A stretch of DNA of 64,000 nt from Haematobia irritans. Taxonomy: Eukaryota > Arthropoda > Insecta > Diptera > Muscidae. Shown piece after piece: positions 21,879 through 32,755 of this stretch (position 1 is its first letter; every line of letters begins with the position of its first letter). The DNA is taken from positions 152,168,691-152,232,690 of the forward strand of contig NC_134397.1 in assembly GCF_050003625.1 (NCBI RefSeq), given 5' to 3'. Both the position numbers and the translations under genes were made by a program. The notes under the pieces were generated by a model, which was not told the origin of the DNA, made no database searches, and saw nothing but the letters and a program-made list of their open reading frames with translations.

Positions 21879-22291
21879 TAGGGCGGCAAGTACCTGCGAA
21901 TGAAGATAGTGAATTTTATACATCTACAGGTACATGGCCTGCTCCCCTTATGTATTTTATCCAGAATGGAAGAAACCATTGGCAGCATCTTAAAAAAGCA
22001 TTGAGAAGAGTAGAAGAAAGCGAATGTGTGTTCCGAAATAACGTTAAACAGACCGTCGAGTCTTCGCAGACGTACACCTTATGTCATACCCTTATGAATG
22101 ATACAAAAGCGTTAAGTGCTATTTTGCATAAAATACCACATTTATTAACAGATAATTTTGTAAGAAATGACTGTATGTTTCATAAGCGATATGGGAGGTA
22201 TGTCATACATACTGAAGTCTTGGTTCAACACACAAATCTAGACAAAAATACACAAAATTTGGCATACATTTCACGAAGGGAAATTGTTTAA
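21879..22291 (+). CDS. Possible coding exon of unknown function
   Basis: After the acceptor-like TTTTTAG at 21872-21878 one frame is open for 137 codons to a TAA: it starts IGRQVPANEDSEFYTSTG, continues TWPAPLMYFIQNGRNHW, QHLKKALRRVEESE, and closes ISRREIV. The first in-frame ATG is at 21950 (113 codons). The amino-acid mix is balanced, with many charged residues and three Cys; there is no signal peptide, membrane span or motif I know. It shows none of the monomer patterns of surrounding repeats. It could be a terminal exon of a fly gene, perhaps with the exon at 19039, or part of an unknown element. Confidence 0.35.
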
Positions 22292-22394
22292 TATAATCAA
22301 GGTTTGATGCCGAGATGATTTGTCTACTTGGGGTGAGATATTAGTGATAGGCATAATTGGTAGAACTTTTGAGAAAGTGTCGAAAAAGTCTCCA

Positions 22395-24540
22395 TAGAAA
22401 ATTTTGCCAACATTTTATTTCTATAGAAAACGTTGACAAAATTTCATTTCTACAGAAAAATTTATCAAAATTTTATTTCTATAGAAAATTTTATCAAAAT
22501 TTTATCTCTATAGCAAATTTTTTCAAAATTTTATCTCTATAGAAAATTTTGTCAAAATCTTATCTATATAGAAAGTTTTGTCAAAATGTTTTCTCTATAG
22601 AAAATTTTGTCAAAATTTTATTTCTATAGAAAAATTTGTCAACATTTTATCTCAATAGAAAGTTTTGTCAAAAATTTATATCTATAGAAAATGCTATCAA
22701 AATTTTATCTCTATAAAAAATTTTGTCAAAATTTTATCTCTATAGAAAATTTTGTCAAAATTTTGATCTCTATAGAAAATTTTGTCAAAATTTTATCTCT
22801 ATAAAAAATTTTGTCAACATTTTATCTCAATAGAAAGTTTTGTCAAAAATTTATATCTATAGAAAATTTTGTCAAAATTTTATCTCTATAGAAAATTTTG
22901 TCAAATTTTATGTCTAACGATAGAAAAATAGAAAATGTTACCAAAATTTCAGTTCTATAGACAGTTTTGTTAAAATTTTATTTCTATAGAAAATTTTGCC
23001 ATAGAATGTCAATTTTTTTATAGAAAATTTTGACAAAATTGTTTTCTATGGAAAATTTTGTAAATTTTTTTTCCTATAGAAAATTTTTGTCAAAATTTTG
23101 TTCTGTAGTTAATTTTGCTAATTTTTTTTCAATAGAAAATTTTGTCAAAATTTTATTTCTATAGAAAATTTTGTCAAAATTTTATTTCTATGGGAAATTT
23201 TGTCAACATTGTATTTCTATAGAAAAATAGAAAAATTTAATGTCTATTTATGAAGTGCCTATTAGTTGGAGAGGTATATTTTGCAAAGTCTACCAAAACC
23301 TCAAGAATTCTACCAAACAGTAAAATATGTACCATTTTTGGTAGAATTCTACCAACTGTGGCAACCATGCTTTTCATATGTCAACCAATAATGGCTTAAA
23401 AGGGAAGATCCTCGCTTCATGTATGCAGCACAATAGTCATAAAACTTGCTGGGGCATTTTGAAGAGTAAAAATTTTCTATAAAAAAATTTTCTATAGAAA
23501 TAAAATTTTGACAAAATTTTCTATAGAAATAAAATTTTGACAAAATTTTCTATAGAAATAAAATTTTGTCAAAATTTATCTCTATAGAAAATTTTGTCAA
23601 CTTTTTTTTCTATAGAAAATTTTGTCAAAATTTTATCTCTATAGAAAATTTTGTCAAAAATTTATATCTATAGAAAATTTTGTCAAAATTTTATTTCTAT
23701 AGAAAATTTTGTCAAAATTTTATTTCTATAGAAAATTTTGTCAAAATTTTATTTCTATAGAAAATTTTGTCAAAATTTTATTTCTATAGAAAATTTTGTC
23801 AAAATTTTATCTCTATAGAAAATTTTGTCAAAATTTTATCCCTATAGAAAATTTTGTCAAAATTTTATCTCTATAGAAAATTTTGTCAAAATTTTATCTC
23901 TACATAAAATTTTGTCAACATTTTATCTCTATAGAAAATTTTGTCAAAATTTTATCTCTGTAGAAAATTTTGTCAAAATTTTTTCTGTATAGAAAATTTT
24001 GTAAAAATTTTATGTCTAACAATAGAAAAATAGAAAATGTTATCAAAATTTTATTTCTATAGACAGTTTTGTCAAAATTTTATTTCTATAGAAAATTTTG
24101 TCAAAATTGTATTTCAATAGAAAAAGTCAATTTTTTTATAGAAAATTTTGTCAAAAATTGTTTTCTATAGAAAATCTTGGTAAATTTTTGTTTCTATAGA
24201 AAATTTTTGTAAAAATTTTGTTCCGTAGGTAATTTTGCCAATTTTTTTCTATAGAAAATTTTGTCAAAATTTTATTTCTATAGAAAATTTTGTCAAAATC
24301 TTATTTCTATGGAAAGTTTTGTCAACATTGTATTTCTATAGAAAAATAGAAAAAATGTATGTTCTATAGATAATTTTGTAAAAATTTTTTTCTATAGAAA
24401 ATGTTGTCAAAATTTTATTTCTATAGAAAAGTTTTGTCAAAATCTTATTTCTATAGAAAATGTTGTCAAAATCTTATTTCTATAGAAAATTTTGTCAAAA
24501 TTATATTTCTATAGAAAAATAGAAAAATTTTATGTCTATT
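22395..24540 (+). repeat. 29-bp minisatellite array, two higher-order blocks
   Basis: The monomer is TTTCTATAGAAAATTTTGTC plus AAAATTTTA, 29 bp, about 60 copies with frequent C/T changes. TTTCTATAGAAA is a perfect palindrome and the other half is nearly one, so the array reads similarly on both strands. Marker monomers TGTCTAACGATAGAAAAATAG recur at 22911 and 24011, and GTAATTTTGCCAATTTTTTT-like ones at 23101 and 24220. Each block closes with the same non-satellite tail (23236-23461; 24527-24766). Between about 23465 and 23566 monomers run in the opposite direction, then flip. Confidence 0.85.
23236..23461 (+). repeat. Array tail repeat, first copy
   Basis: ATGTCTATTTATGAAGTGCC, TTTGGTAGAATTCTACCAAC and GTATGCAGCACAATAGTCAT recur with a few changes at 24527-24766. 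TGGTAGAATTCTACCA is a 16-bp palindrome. Confidence 0.75.
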
Positions 24541-24766
24541 TATGAAGTGCCTATTGTTGGAGAGATATATTTTGCAAACTCTATCAAAACCTCAAAAACT
24601 CTACCAAACAGTGAAATATCTACAATTTTTGGAAGAATTCTACCAACTGTGGCAACCATGCTTTGCACACCTCAAACAATAATGGCTTAAAAGGGAGGAT
24701 TCTCGCTTCATGTATACAGCACAATAGCCATAAAACTCGCTGCTGCGGCATTTTGAAGAGTATGGT
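24527..24766 (+). repeat. Array tail repeat, second copy
   Basis: Second copy of 23236-23461, with small insertions (GCTGCGGCATTTTGAAGAG). Marks the end of the second higher-order block. The 320 bases that follow, to 25080, hold nothing I can name. Confidence 0.75.
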
Positions 24767-25088
24767 TGGCACTAAAAAATAACAAAGTGTCGATTTTGAG
24801 ACGGCGCTTCACCGGTATTGGTCCAAACTACACGTTTTCGTGCAACGTGTGTTAGTTTTGTCGGTCATTTGAAGACTATAATTCGTGCCAAAGGTATCCA
24901 ATTCGAACAAGCTTTTGAATAACAAAATTGAAAAGGAAAATTAGAATAATATAAATTTTTACTTTGTTGGATTACATATCAGCCACCTATACTTCGCTAT
25001 AAATACATTGCATAAGTTGGCTTATTGCCAAAAATATAGAAATAAATAAAAAAATAATTGTTTTAGTCTTTTCAATACTCGTATAACC

Positions 25089-25670
25089 TAGGGATCTATA
25101 GTACAAACCAATGATCGATTTTTCGTCATTTCGATTATTGACTTTTAATCAAAATCGATTTTCGATTATTTTTACCAATAAAAATTCGAATATTCGATTT
25201 TTTATAATCGATTTTCATAGAAATAATGATTCAAAAAATATACGATTTTATGAAATCTATTTGTCTTTTTGTGAGTATTATTACAATAGTTGGTAAGAAA
25301 AGCAAAAAATTAGTGTTCCAGTCAAACATGTTAATTTTTAAATTTGTTTAAAAATTAAAATGTTCAATATAAAATTTTTAACATGTGCCAATCATTAATT
25401 TTTATTTCCCCAAATAATTACACTATAAATTCAAGGAAATTGAAAACACAAAGGATTAATTTCCACCAACTTGATATTTTATTTAATAAAATCAGAATTT
25501 TTATTTTTCTAGTTCAAAATTTAAATTAAATTTTTGGTGGTCAAAATTAAAAATTAGTTGAAAATCTAAAATCGACTTTGCGATTATTTTTAGCTTAATA
25601 ATCGATTTCGACTTTTTTAGATTTCCATGCCAAAATTCGAATAATCGATTAATCGATTTATATATCCCTA
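25089..25670. mobile_element. 582-bp hAT-type MITE
   Basis: Ends TAGGGATCTATAG and TATATATCCCTA are inverted, flanked by the exact 8-bp duplication GTATAACC at 25081-25088 and 25671-25678. An 8-bp duplication and TAGGG ends are typical of hAT superfamily elements. Inside it is very AT-rich with many ATCGATT/AATCGAT words near both ends, a likely subterminal binding motif. No coding capacity. Confidence 0.85.
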
Positions 25671-25678
25671 GTATAACC

Positions 25679-27059
25679 ATGCAGGAGGCATTATAGAGTG
25701 GTTTTAAATATAGACAAAATGGTAAACAATATTGCCAAAGAATTTTCAAATTTATGGAGAGATTTTAAACCGTACCAATTGGCTTAACGATAACGAGTGC
25801 CCAAGAGAGACGCTCTCAACCAAGATGGCGTAATGTGCCGTTTAGATTATAAGTTTATCATAACGAAATGTCTGTATGTAAAGAATCTTACAGTGCGACC
25901 AAACGCTACGAAATGACGGCCATAACAAAAATATCGGTAAATGTGTTATCGATCACATAAACAAGCTACGGATTAGGTCTTCGAACATAACTTATAATGT
26001 GACCAATATCTAGGATATTTCGCGAAAAGTTGGATACGGACATTGTCGTCAGCACAATCTTATAATATAAACGCATATGGCGAGGCTTTTGACAATATAA
26101 ACTAATATTGAAAATTTGACGTATCTCCAATTGCAAATATGTACTACAACTTGGTATAAATCAAATTAACTTTACTCTAACCTAAACACCAATGGTGAAA
26201 CGACTTGTGCCTGTTTGTAATTTACCATAACTTTCATAAATAAATTTTTAGACTTTTATCCAAACACATTCCTAATTTCAATTTGTCATCACTTCACTGC
26301 GACCTTTTAAGCATGTTATATTCATGTAAATATCTACAAATTGATAAAAAAAATAAAACTGAAAGTTCTAAATTACATTCAGATTGTGTGACCAAATTCA
26401 AATTTACAAATCACATACGACTGGCAAAATTGCCATCTACACTAACATGTGTCTTGAAAAGAAACCCAAAACAAAATTCAAATAAATAAATTAATTTCAC
26501 AAACAAAGTATAAATTTACTAACTGACTCTGGGCCCCAAAAAAGAGAAAAACACACACATATAAACTTTCCAGGCTTTTAAACAAAGAAACTAATTTAAT
26601 AGAGTCCTTTTAAGGGGAATTTCATTGGCCTTTTTTTTTGCATTGGTCAAAGTGCTACATACTCGAGGACTAAGAAAATTTCCTAGATCCTTTTTGTGCG
26701 TGTGAAAGTTATAAAAAAACTTGTACAGTTTTCTTATTGAATTAGAATATGGAAGAAGTTTTCCAAATGGTCTCTTTCTCTTGCAACTCTTTCCAGTCGG
26801 TTTTTCCAAGGTGGTAAATACTTGGTAATTCTGCAAGCATTCCGATATATGTGTGTGTGTGTTTTTTGGGTTGAAGGCGTAGACAATTATGAAGTATGTG
26901 CATACCGGTCAAATGCTCAGGAACTCTAGTGGCTAGAGTATATGGGTTTTCCAAGGAATAAAGAAATTCTAGTGTAAGTGTCAAGTTCTTGTAATTGTTC
27001 AAAAAATATATAAGACTTCATTGGTATGAAACTGCTCTCGAGCATTAATTTGTATATTT
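25679..27059. other. Intergenic DNA, no gene seen
   Basis: No repeat family recognised; frames under 90 codons without motifs. Short CA/GT tracts at about 26551 and 26853. This is among the least repetitive parts of the left half. Confidence 0.5.
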
Positions 27060-27228
27060 CAAACGAGAGAGGCATATGGAAATTTGGGGTACCAATTAAA
27101 AGTCATAAGATATTGAATAAGAATAAGAAATTGGTTTTTGTGATCACACAAATCCAAATCCATTGGAACAAAGATATATTATTGCGGTTATAATATACAT
27201 GAAAATAATTCGGTTCTCATATATGCCC
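27060..27228 (+). repeat. Diverged duplicate of the mariner flank (empty site)
   Basis: AAAAGTCATAAGATATTGAATA, GTGATCACACAAATCC, ATAATATACATGAAAATAA and CGGTTCTCATATATG correspond to 27416-27450, 28229-28287 and 29544-29575 once the DINE and mariner are removed. It shows the mariner target before insertion (AATA-TA-CATGAAAA). Confidence 0.65.
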
Positions 27229-27449
27229 AGCAAAAACTCTTGTAGGTAAGCCTATTTAAAAATTAATAACCACTTATTAATTAGCATCGCTCCGGATTAC
27301 ATTTATATACGCATGTCCTACGAGGGAAGTACTTCTCCCCAGGCATACTTTCGGCCATGAAATAAGTAGTGTTTTTAAAGCATATAATCACCTAATATGT
27401 AATCACTTATTCGTATGTTAAAAGTCATTCTAAATAAGATATTGAATAC

Positions 27450-28228
27450 AAGTAAGGAAAGTCTAAAGTCGGGCGGGGCCGACTATATTATACCCTGCAC
27501 CACTTTGTAGATCCACATTTTCGATGCCATAGCATATTTGTCCAAAGTACATATATTTAAATCGGACTCGATCTGGACAAAATTTGTTAGGCTTCTACAA
27601 AATCTATAGGCTTACAATTTAAGTCGGCTAATGCCCTGGGGTGGAACACAATGTTACTAAAAAATATTGAAAACATTTAAATCTGAAGCAATTTTTAAGC
27701 AACTTCGCAAAAGTGTATTTATGATTTGTCTGTCGATAGATATGTAGTAGAAGTATAGGAAAATTGGAGTCATTTTTATAAGTTTTCGAGTTAGCAGTGG
27801 CGATTTTACAAAGAAAATGTTGGTATTTTGCCCATTATTGCGGAAAACATACATATGCGAGCTATACCTAAATCTTAACCGTATAAAAAGCCTGGGGCTA
27901 TATAAATTCATATCGGGCGAAAGATATATATGGGAGCTATTTCTATATCTGAACCGATTTCTTCCAAAATCAATAGGGTTCTATTCTGACCCAAAACAGA
28001 AACTTGTGCCAAATTTTAAGTCATTTGGACTGAAACTCCGACCTGGACTTTGATTACAAAAATTTGTTCACAGACAGACGGACGGACGGACAGACGGACA
28101 TATCTATATCGACTCAGGGAACGATCCTGAGCAATATTTGCCAAGGACACCATGTATCTATCTCGTCCCCATCTGTGTGTTGCAAACATATGCACTAACT
28201 TATAATACCCTGTTCCACAGTGTGGCGC
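27450..28228 (-). mobile_element. DINE family I copy
   Basis: Starts CAAGTAAGGAAAGTCTAAAG and GTCGGGCGGGGCCGAC; ends CTTATAATACCCTGTTCCAC with a degraded last segment. The GACGGACGGACGGACAGACG block is at 28076-28095. It sits inside the duplicated unit described at 27060. Confidence 0.65.
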
Positions 28229-28287
28229 ATAATGTGATCACACAAATGTCAAATCCATTGAAGATTTATTATTGCAGTTTTAATATA

Positions 28288-29543
28288 ACAGGTTGCCTGA
28301 TAAGTCCCCGGTCTAACAAAGAAAAACACATTGTTTTGTCAAAATTCGTTTTTATTATTCAACATAGTTCCCTTCAAGAGCGATACAACGATTATAACGA
28401 CCTTCCAATTTTTTGATACCATTTTGGTAGTACTCCTTCGGTTTTGCCTCAAAATAGGCCTCAGTTTCGGCGATCACCTCTTCATTGCGAGCACCCTTTT
28501 GGTCTGAGATCAAGAAAAAGTCGCTGGGGGCCAGGTCTGGAGAATACGGTGGGTGGGGAAGCAATTCGAAGCCCAATGCATGAATGTTTGCCATCGTTCT
28601 CAATGACTTGTGGCACGGTGCTTTGTCTTGGAGGAACAACACTTTTTTCTTCTTCATATGGGGCCGTTTTGCCGCGATTTCGACCTTCAAACGGTCCAAT
28701 AACGCCATATAATAGTCACTGTTGATGGTTTTTCCCTTCACTAGATAATCGATGAAAATTATTCCATGCGCATCCCAAAAAACAGAGGCCATTACTTTGC
28801 CAGCGGACTTTTGAGTCTTTCCACGCTTCGGAGACGGTTCACAGGTCGCTGTCCACTCAGCCGACTGTCGATTGGACTCAGGAGTGTAGTGATGGAGCCA
28901 TGTTGCATCCATTGTCATATATTGACGAAAAAACTATGGTGTATTACGAGTTAACAGCTGCAAACACCGCTCAGAATCATCAACACGTTGTTGTTTTTGG
29001 TCAAATGTGAGCTCGCGCAACACCCATTTTGCATAGAGCTTCCGCATATCCAAATATTGATGAATGATATGACCAACACGTTCCTTTGATATCTTTAAGG
29101 CCTCTGATATCTCGATCAACTTCATTTTACGGTCATTCAAAATCATTTTGTTTTTTTTTTTATGTTTTCGTCGGTAACCACCTCTTTCGGGCGTCCTCCG
29201 TGCTTATTTCAGTACGCTTGAATTTTGCATACCAATAAATTATTGTTGATTTCCCTGAGGCAGAGTCCGGAAACTTATTATCAAGCCAAGTTTTTGCTTC
29301 CACCGTATTTTTTCCCTTCAGAAAACAGTATTTTATCAAAACACGAAATTCCTTTTTTCCCCTTTTTTTTCGCAATAACAAAAGTTGCTTCACAAAAGAC
29401 GCTCTATCTCACAAACTAATTGACTTACAGACGTCAAATTTTGACACGAATCATTTGAAGGTTGGTACTATATAAAAATATTATGCATTTAATACTAGCG
29501 ACGCCATCTATGTGTCAGACCGGGGACTTATCAGCCAACCTGT
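28288..29543 (-). mobile_element. mariner element of the irritans (Himar1-like) group
   Basis: 27-bp inverted ends beginning ACAGGTTGCCTGATAAGTCC on the left and ACAGGTTGGCTGATAAGTCC (reverse complement) on the right, one mismatch. Length 1,256 bp is normal for mariner. TA precedes it (28286-28287); the right TA has become TT. Text and ends are so close to Himar1 of the horn fly, as remembered, that group membership is safe. Confidence 0.92.
28355..29393 (-). pseudogene. mariner transposase, inactivated
   Basis: Cut-and-paste transposase (D,D34D). The N-terminal helix-turn-helix part reads KEFRVLIKYCFLKGKNTVEA from 29393; the middle part MILNDRKMKLIEISEALKIS starts at 29146; the catalytic part TWLHHYTPESNRQSAEWTA starts near 28900. 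All three acidic residues are in place: MTMDATW, LQDKAPCH and YSPDLAPSDFF. Damage: a small deletion after STED shifts the frame near 29180, a second shift lies in the A run near 29160, an in-frame TAG at 28934-28936 replaces the Glu of RNTPEFF, and about seven residues are missing after FFLISD. Not functional, but its ends could still respond to an active relative. Confidence 0.92.
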
Positions 29544-29772
29544 TTCGTGAAAATAACACGGTTCTCCATATGGTTTTGTATAAAACCAATTAGTTCGGCC
29601 GGTTCATATTTCTTCCATCATGGATGTATGTCATTATGCTCTACAAAAATATTTAAAAAATTCTTAATGTAACTTGTCAACTGAGACATCGGCAAATATA
29701 TAGTATCCTATCTCCATAATATTTTGTATAGTGGAGTTTTCAAAATTATGGCTATTATATAACTACCACTAT

Positions 29773-30108
29773 GGGAGCAATGGTTAACAAGCCCACCTTG
29801 CATACATAGGGTCGTGGTTTCGAACCCACCATCGACCAATCACCAAAAAGTTGTTCAGCGGTGGATTACGAGTTTACCACCTCAGTGATGCTGAGTTTTT
29901 CAAAGCTTCTTTAAGTGGTTTCACTGCAATGGGGAACGCCGTTCGGACTCTATTATAAAAAGGAGGTCCCTTGTCATTGAGCTTAACATAGAATCAGCAC
30001 TCAGTGATAAGAGAGAAGTTCACCACAGTGGTATCACAATGGACTGAATAGTCTAAGTGAGCTTGAAATATTGGGCTGTCTCTATACCTAACCTAACTTT
30101 ACCTAACC
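29773..30108 (+). mobile_element. Full-length tRNA-derived SINE
   Basis: Flanked by a perfect 13-bp duplication, TAACTACCACTAT, at 29760-29772 and 30109-30121. The head, GGGAGCAATGGTTAAC to GGGTCGTGGTTTCGAACCC, is tRNA-like with A- and B-box motifs. The body carries AATCACCAAAAAGTTG, GAACGCCGTTCGGACTC and AAAAGGAGGTCCCTTGTCAT; the tail is ACCTAACCTAACTTTACCTA. Length 336 bp. No protein; moved by a partner LINE. Related pieces: 1716-1760, 4258-4301, 9000-9212, 14963-14990, 44975-45060, 48265-48346. Confidence 0.9.
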
Positions 30109-30121
30109 TAACTACCACTAT

Positions 30122-30493
30122 ACGATTGTGTGGGGAATACAATAAGTTTGTCTTTCATTCGATTTACGACTATATAAATTATACAAGGTTTCGATTTTTT
30201 ATCTCCTCATTCTTAGCAAAATACTTTCCACTCATCGGTGGATGTGGCCAGGACCAGTGAATAGAGGTTAAGTAACCTGTATGCTCGTTAATGATGTTCA
30301 ACAGCTCCTGACCGAAAATTTAGCAATTTTGGAAGAATCTTCGTTGTCGTACGTTTCTCATCCATAAAAATTGTTTCTGATGAGCGGAAATATATGCCTA
30401 TCATCAACATGTCTGACAGTGGTTCGACCAAACTCATTTTCTTTTCTGTTTACGTGCTCGGGTCATATATATAATTGAACTGGTGTTTCGCCC
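30122..30493. other. Unassigned stretch
   Basis: No gene or repeat recognised. GC is slightly higher around 30270-30450. Confidence 0.4.
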
Positions 30494-30803
30494 AGAGTAC
30501 ACGCAAACAAGTAAATTTTCCTTGCAAAAGAAAAAAAAAAGTTTATTTGTATGAAAATTGAAAATTGTTTGTTATAACCGTTAACTCAGGTTAGGAAACA
30601 CAAAATATTTATTTTGGAATATTATTTCTAATTCTATCTAATTTCATCTTCCCTCATATCTTTATGGACTCCAGGTGATTTATTTAATTTTCATAACTTT
30701 TTTCTGAAATAGAAACAATGTAGAAGGAATTACTTGATTTTATAAAATTTTCAAAATTTATATTTCCTACATTTTGATAGTAAACACACTATCCACCACA
30801 CTA
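30494..30803 (-). mobile_element. Decayed tRNA-MITE remnant
   Basis: Starts ACACGCAAACAAGTAAATTT, and further on CAATGTAGAAGGAATTACTT, GATTTTATAAAATTTTC and ACACACTATCCACCA follow the order of the tRNA-MITE in reverse (compare 58290-58420), with many changes. Confidence 0.5.
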
Positions 30804-31491
30804 TACAGTCAATAAGTTCTACCAATCAACTCCAACCATTAGAAATCGTGAATCATTTCGCAATAATGTAATATATGGTCAACGTGCAATATTGTAATCG
30901 AATCGGTATATATTAGACTTAAAATAGCCCATTAAATACGTATATAATTAAGTTTGACAAAATTTTCTATAGAAATAAAATTTTGACAGAATAAAATTTT
31001 GACAACATTTTCTATAGAAGTAAAATTTGGACAAAATTTTCTATAGAAATACGATTTTAACAAAATTTTCTATAGAAATAACCTTTTGACAAAATTTTCT
31101 ATAGAAATAAAATTTTTACAAAATTTTCTATAGGAATAAAATTTCGACAAAACTTCCTATAGAAATAAAATTTTGACAAAATTTTCTATAGAAATAAAAT
31201 TTTGCTAGATTATTTTTGCTCGAGTGGCAAGCATGATTATGAACCGATATGGACCAATTTTTGTGTGATTGGGGATCGGCTATATATGTAACTATAGACC
31301 GATATGGACCAATTTTGGCATGGTTATTAGCGGCCATATATTAACACCACGTTGCAAATTTCAACCGGATCGGCTGAAATTTGCTTCTCTTAGAGGATCC
31401 GCAAACCAAATCTGGGAATCGGTTTATATGGGGGCTATATATAATTATGGACCGATATGGACCAATTTTTGCATGGTTGTTAGAGACCATA

Positions 31492-32755
31492 AAGGGTGAT
31501 ACGGTCAAAATTTGGTCAATATAAACTTGACGTATTTCTTTAAATTTTGCATTTAAAAAACCTGAACACCCCTCATTTTGAAGGTGTGTGTGTGTGTGTA
31601 GAATGTTGCTCCTATTTTGATTTTGGAATTCACTCTTCAGTTGTCAAAATGCCGTCCAAGCAAGAAGAGCAGCGTATCAAAATTTTGCTCGCGCATCGCG
31701 AAAATCCGAGCTACTCGCACGCAAAGCTGGTAAAATCGCTAAAAGTTGCCAAATCAACCGTTACAAATGTAATTAAAGTGTTTGGGGAACGTTTGTCGAC
31801 AGCCAGGAAGTCTGGATCGGGGAGAAATCGAAAACCGGAAGCCGCTGAGACGACAAAGAGAGTTGCCGGTAGTTTCAAGCGAAACCCTAACCTCTCTCTC
31901 CGAGATGCCGCAAATAAGCTGGGTGTATCGTCTACAACCGTGCATCGAGCCGGACTATCGACTTACAAGAAGGTAGTGACTCCAAATCGCGATGATAAAC
32001 AAAATACGACGGCCAAAGCGCGATCACGGAGGCTGTACACGACGATGCTGACGAAGTTTGACTGCGTGGTAATGTACGACTAAACCTACGTCAAAGCCGA
32101 CTACAAGCAGCTTCCGGGACAGGAGTTTTATACGGCAAAAGGAAGGGGAAAGGTAGCAGATATTTTCAAGCACATAAAACTGTCAAAGTTCGCAAAGAAA
32201 TATCTGGTTTGGCAAGCCATCTGTACCTGTGGCTTGAAAAGCAGCATTTTCATAGCTTCCGGGACTGTCAACCAAGAAATTTGCGTGAAAGAGTGTTTGA
32301 ATAAACGTCTGCTGCCTTTCCTGAAGAAACACGGTTGTTCCGTACTGTTTTGGCCGGATTTGGCATCTTGTCATTACGGTAAAAAGGCCATGGAGTGGTA
32401 TGCCGCCAACAACGTGCAGGTGGTTCCCAACACGCCAGAACTCCGCCCAATTGAGAAATACTGGGCTATTGTCAAGCGGAACCTAAAGAAGACCTAAAAA
32501 ACTGCTAAGGACGAGCAGCAGTTCAAGGCAAACTGGCTTTCTGAGGCGAAGAAGGTGGACAAGGTGGCTGTACAAAATCTGATGGCAGGTGTCAAGCGTG
32601 GAGCCCGGCAATTCGGATTTGGAAAAGCGAAAGCCTAACTGAATATTTTTCCTGAATTTTATACTAATTGAACTTGAAAAAGAAATTTAATTTGATTTTT
32701 TTAATAAACGATTTCACCGATTTTCCCTTGACCAAATTTTGACCGTATCACCCTT
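31492..32755 (+). mobile_element. Tc1-like element (IS630-Tc1-mariner superfamily)
   Basis: 28-bp perfect inverted ends starting AAGGGTGATACGGTCAAAAT, flanked by TA at 31490-31491 and 32756-32757; removing it restores AGACCA-TA-TACTAAC, the DINE III consensus. Length 1,264 bp with one transposase reading frame. Confidence 0.93.
31649..32638 (+). pseudogene. Tc1-like transposase with two stop codons
   Basis: One frame runs from ATG at 31649 to TAA at 32636, 329 codons, broken only by TAA at 32081 and TAA at 32495. The N-terminus MPSKQEEQRIKILLAH, SYSHAKLVKSLKVAKSTV and later LSLRDAANKLGVSSTTVHRA form the paired helix-turn-helix DNA-binding region. The catalytic part has MYD-stop-TYVKAD (first Asp), FWPDLASCHYGKKAMEWY (second Asp) and ELRPIEKYWAIVKRNL (Glu). 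Second-to-third spacing is 31 here; relatives, as remembered, have 37, so about six residues seem deleted before ELRPIE. The light damage means a young relic. Confidence 0.9.

Noticed and set aside
22395..24540. Regular 29-bp repeats, superficially CRISPR-like
   Set aside because: Monomers abut with no spacers, are partly palindromic and also occur inside DINE elements; the DNA is eukaryotic.
30080..30108. CCTAA repeats as telomere-like sequence
   Set aside because: They form the tail of a SINE with target duplications; flies also lack such telomeres.
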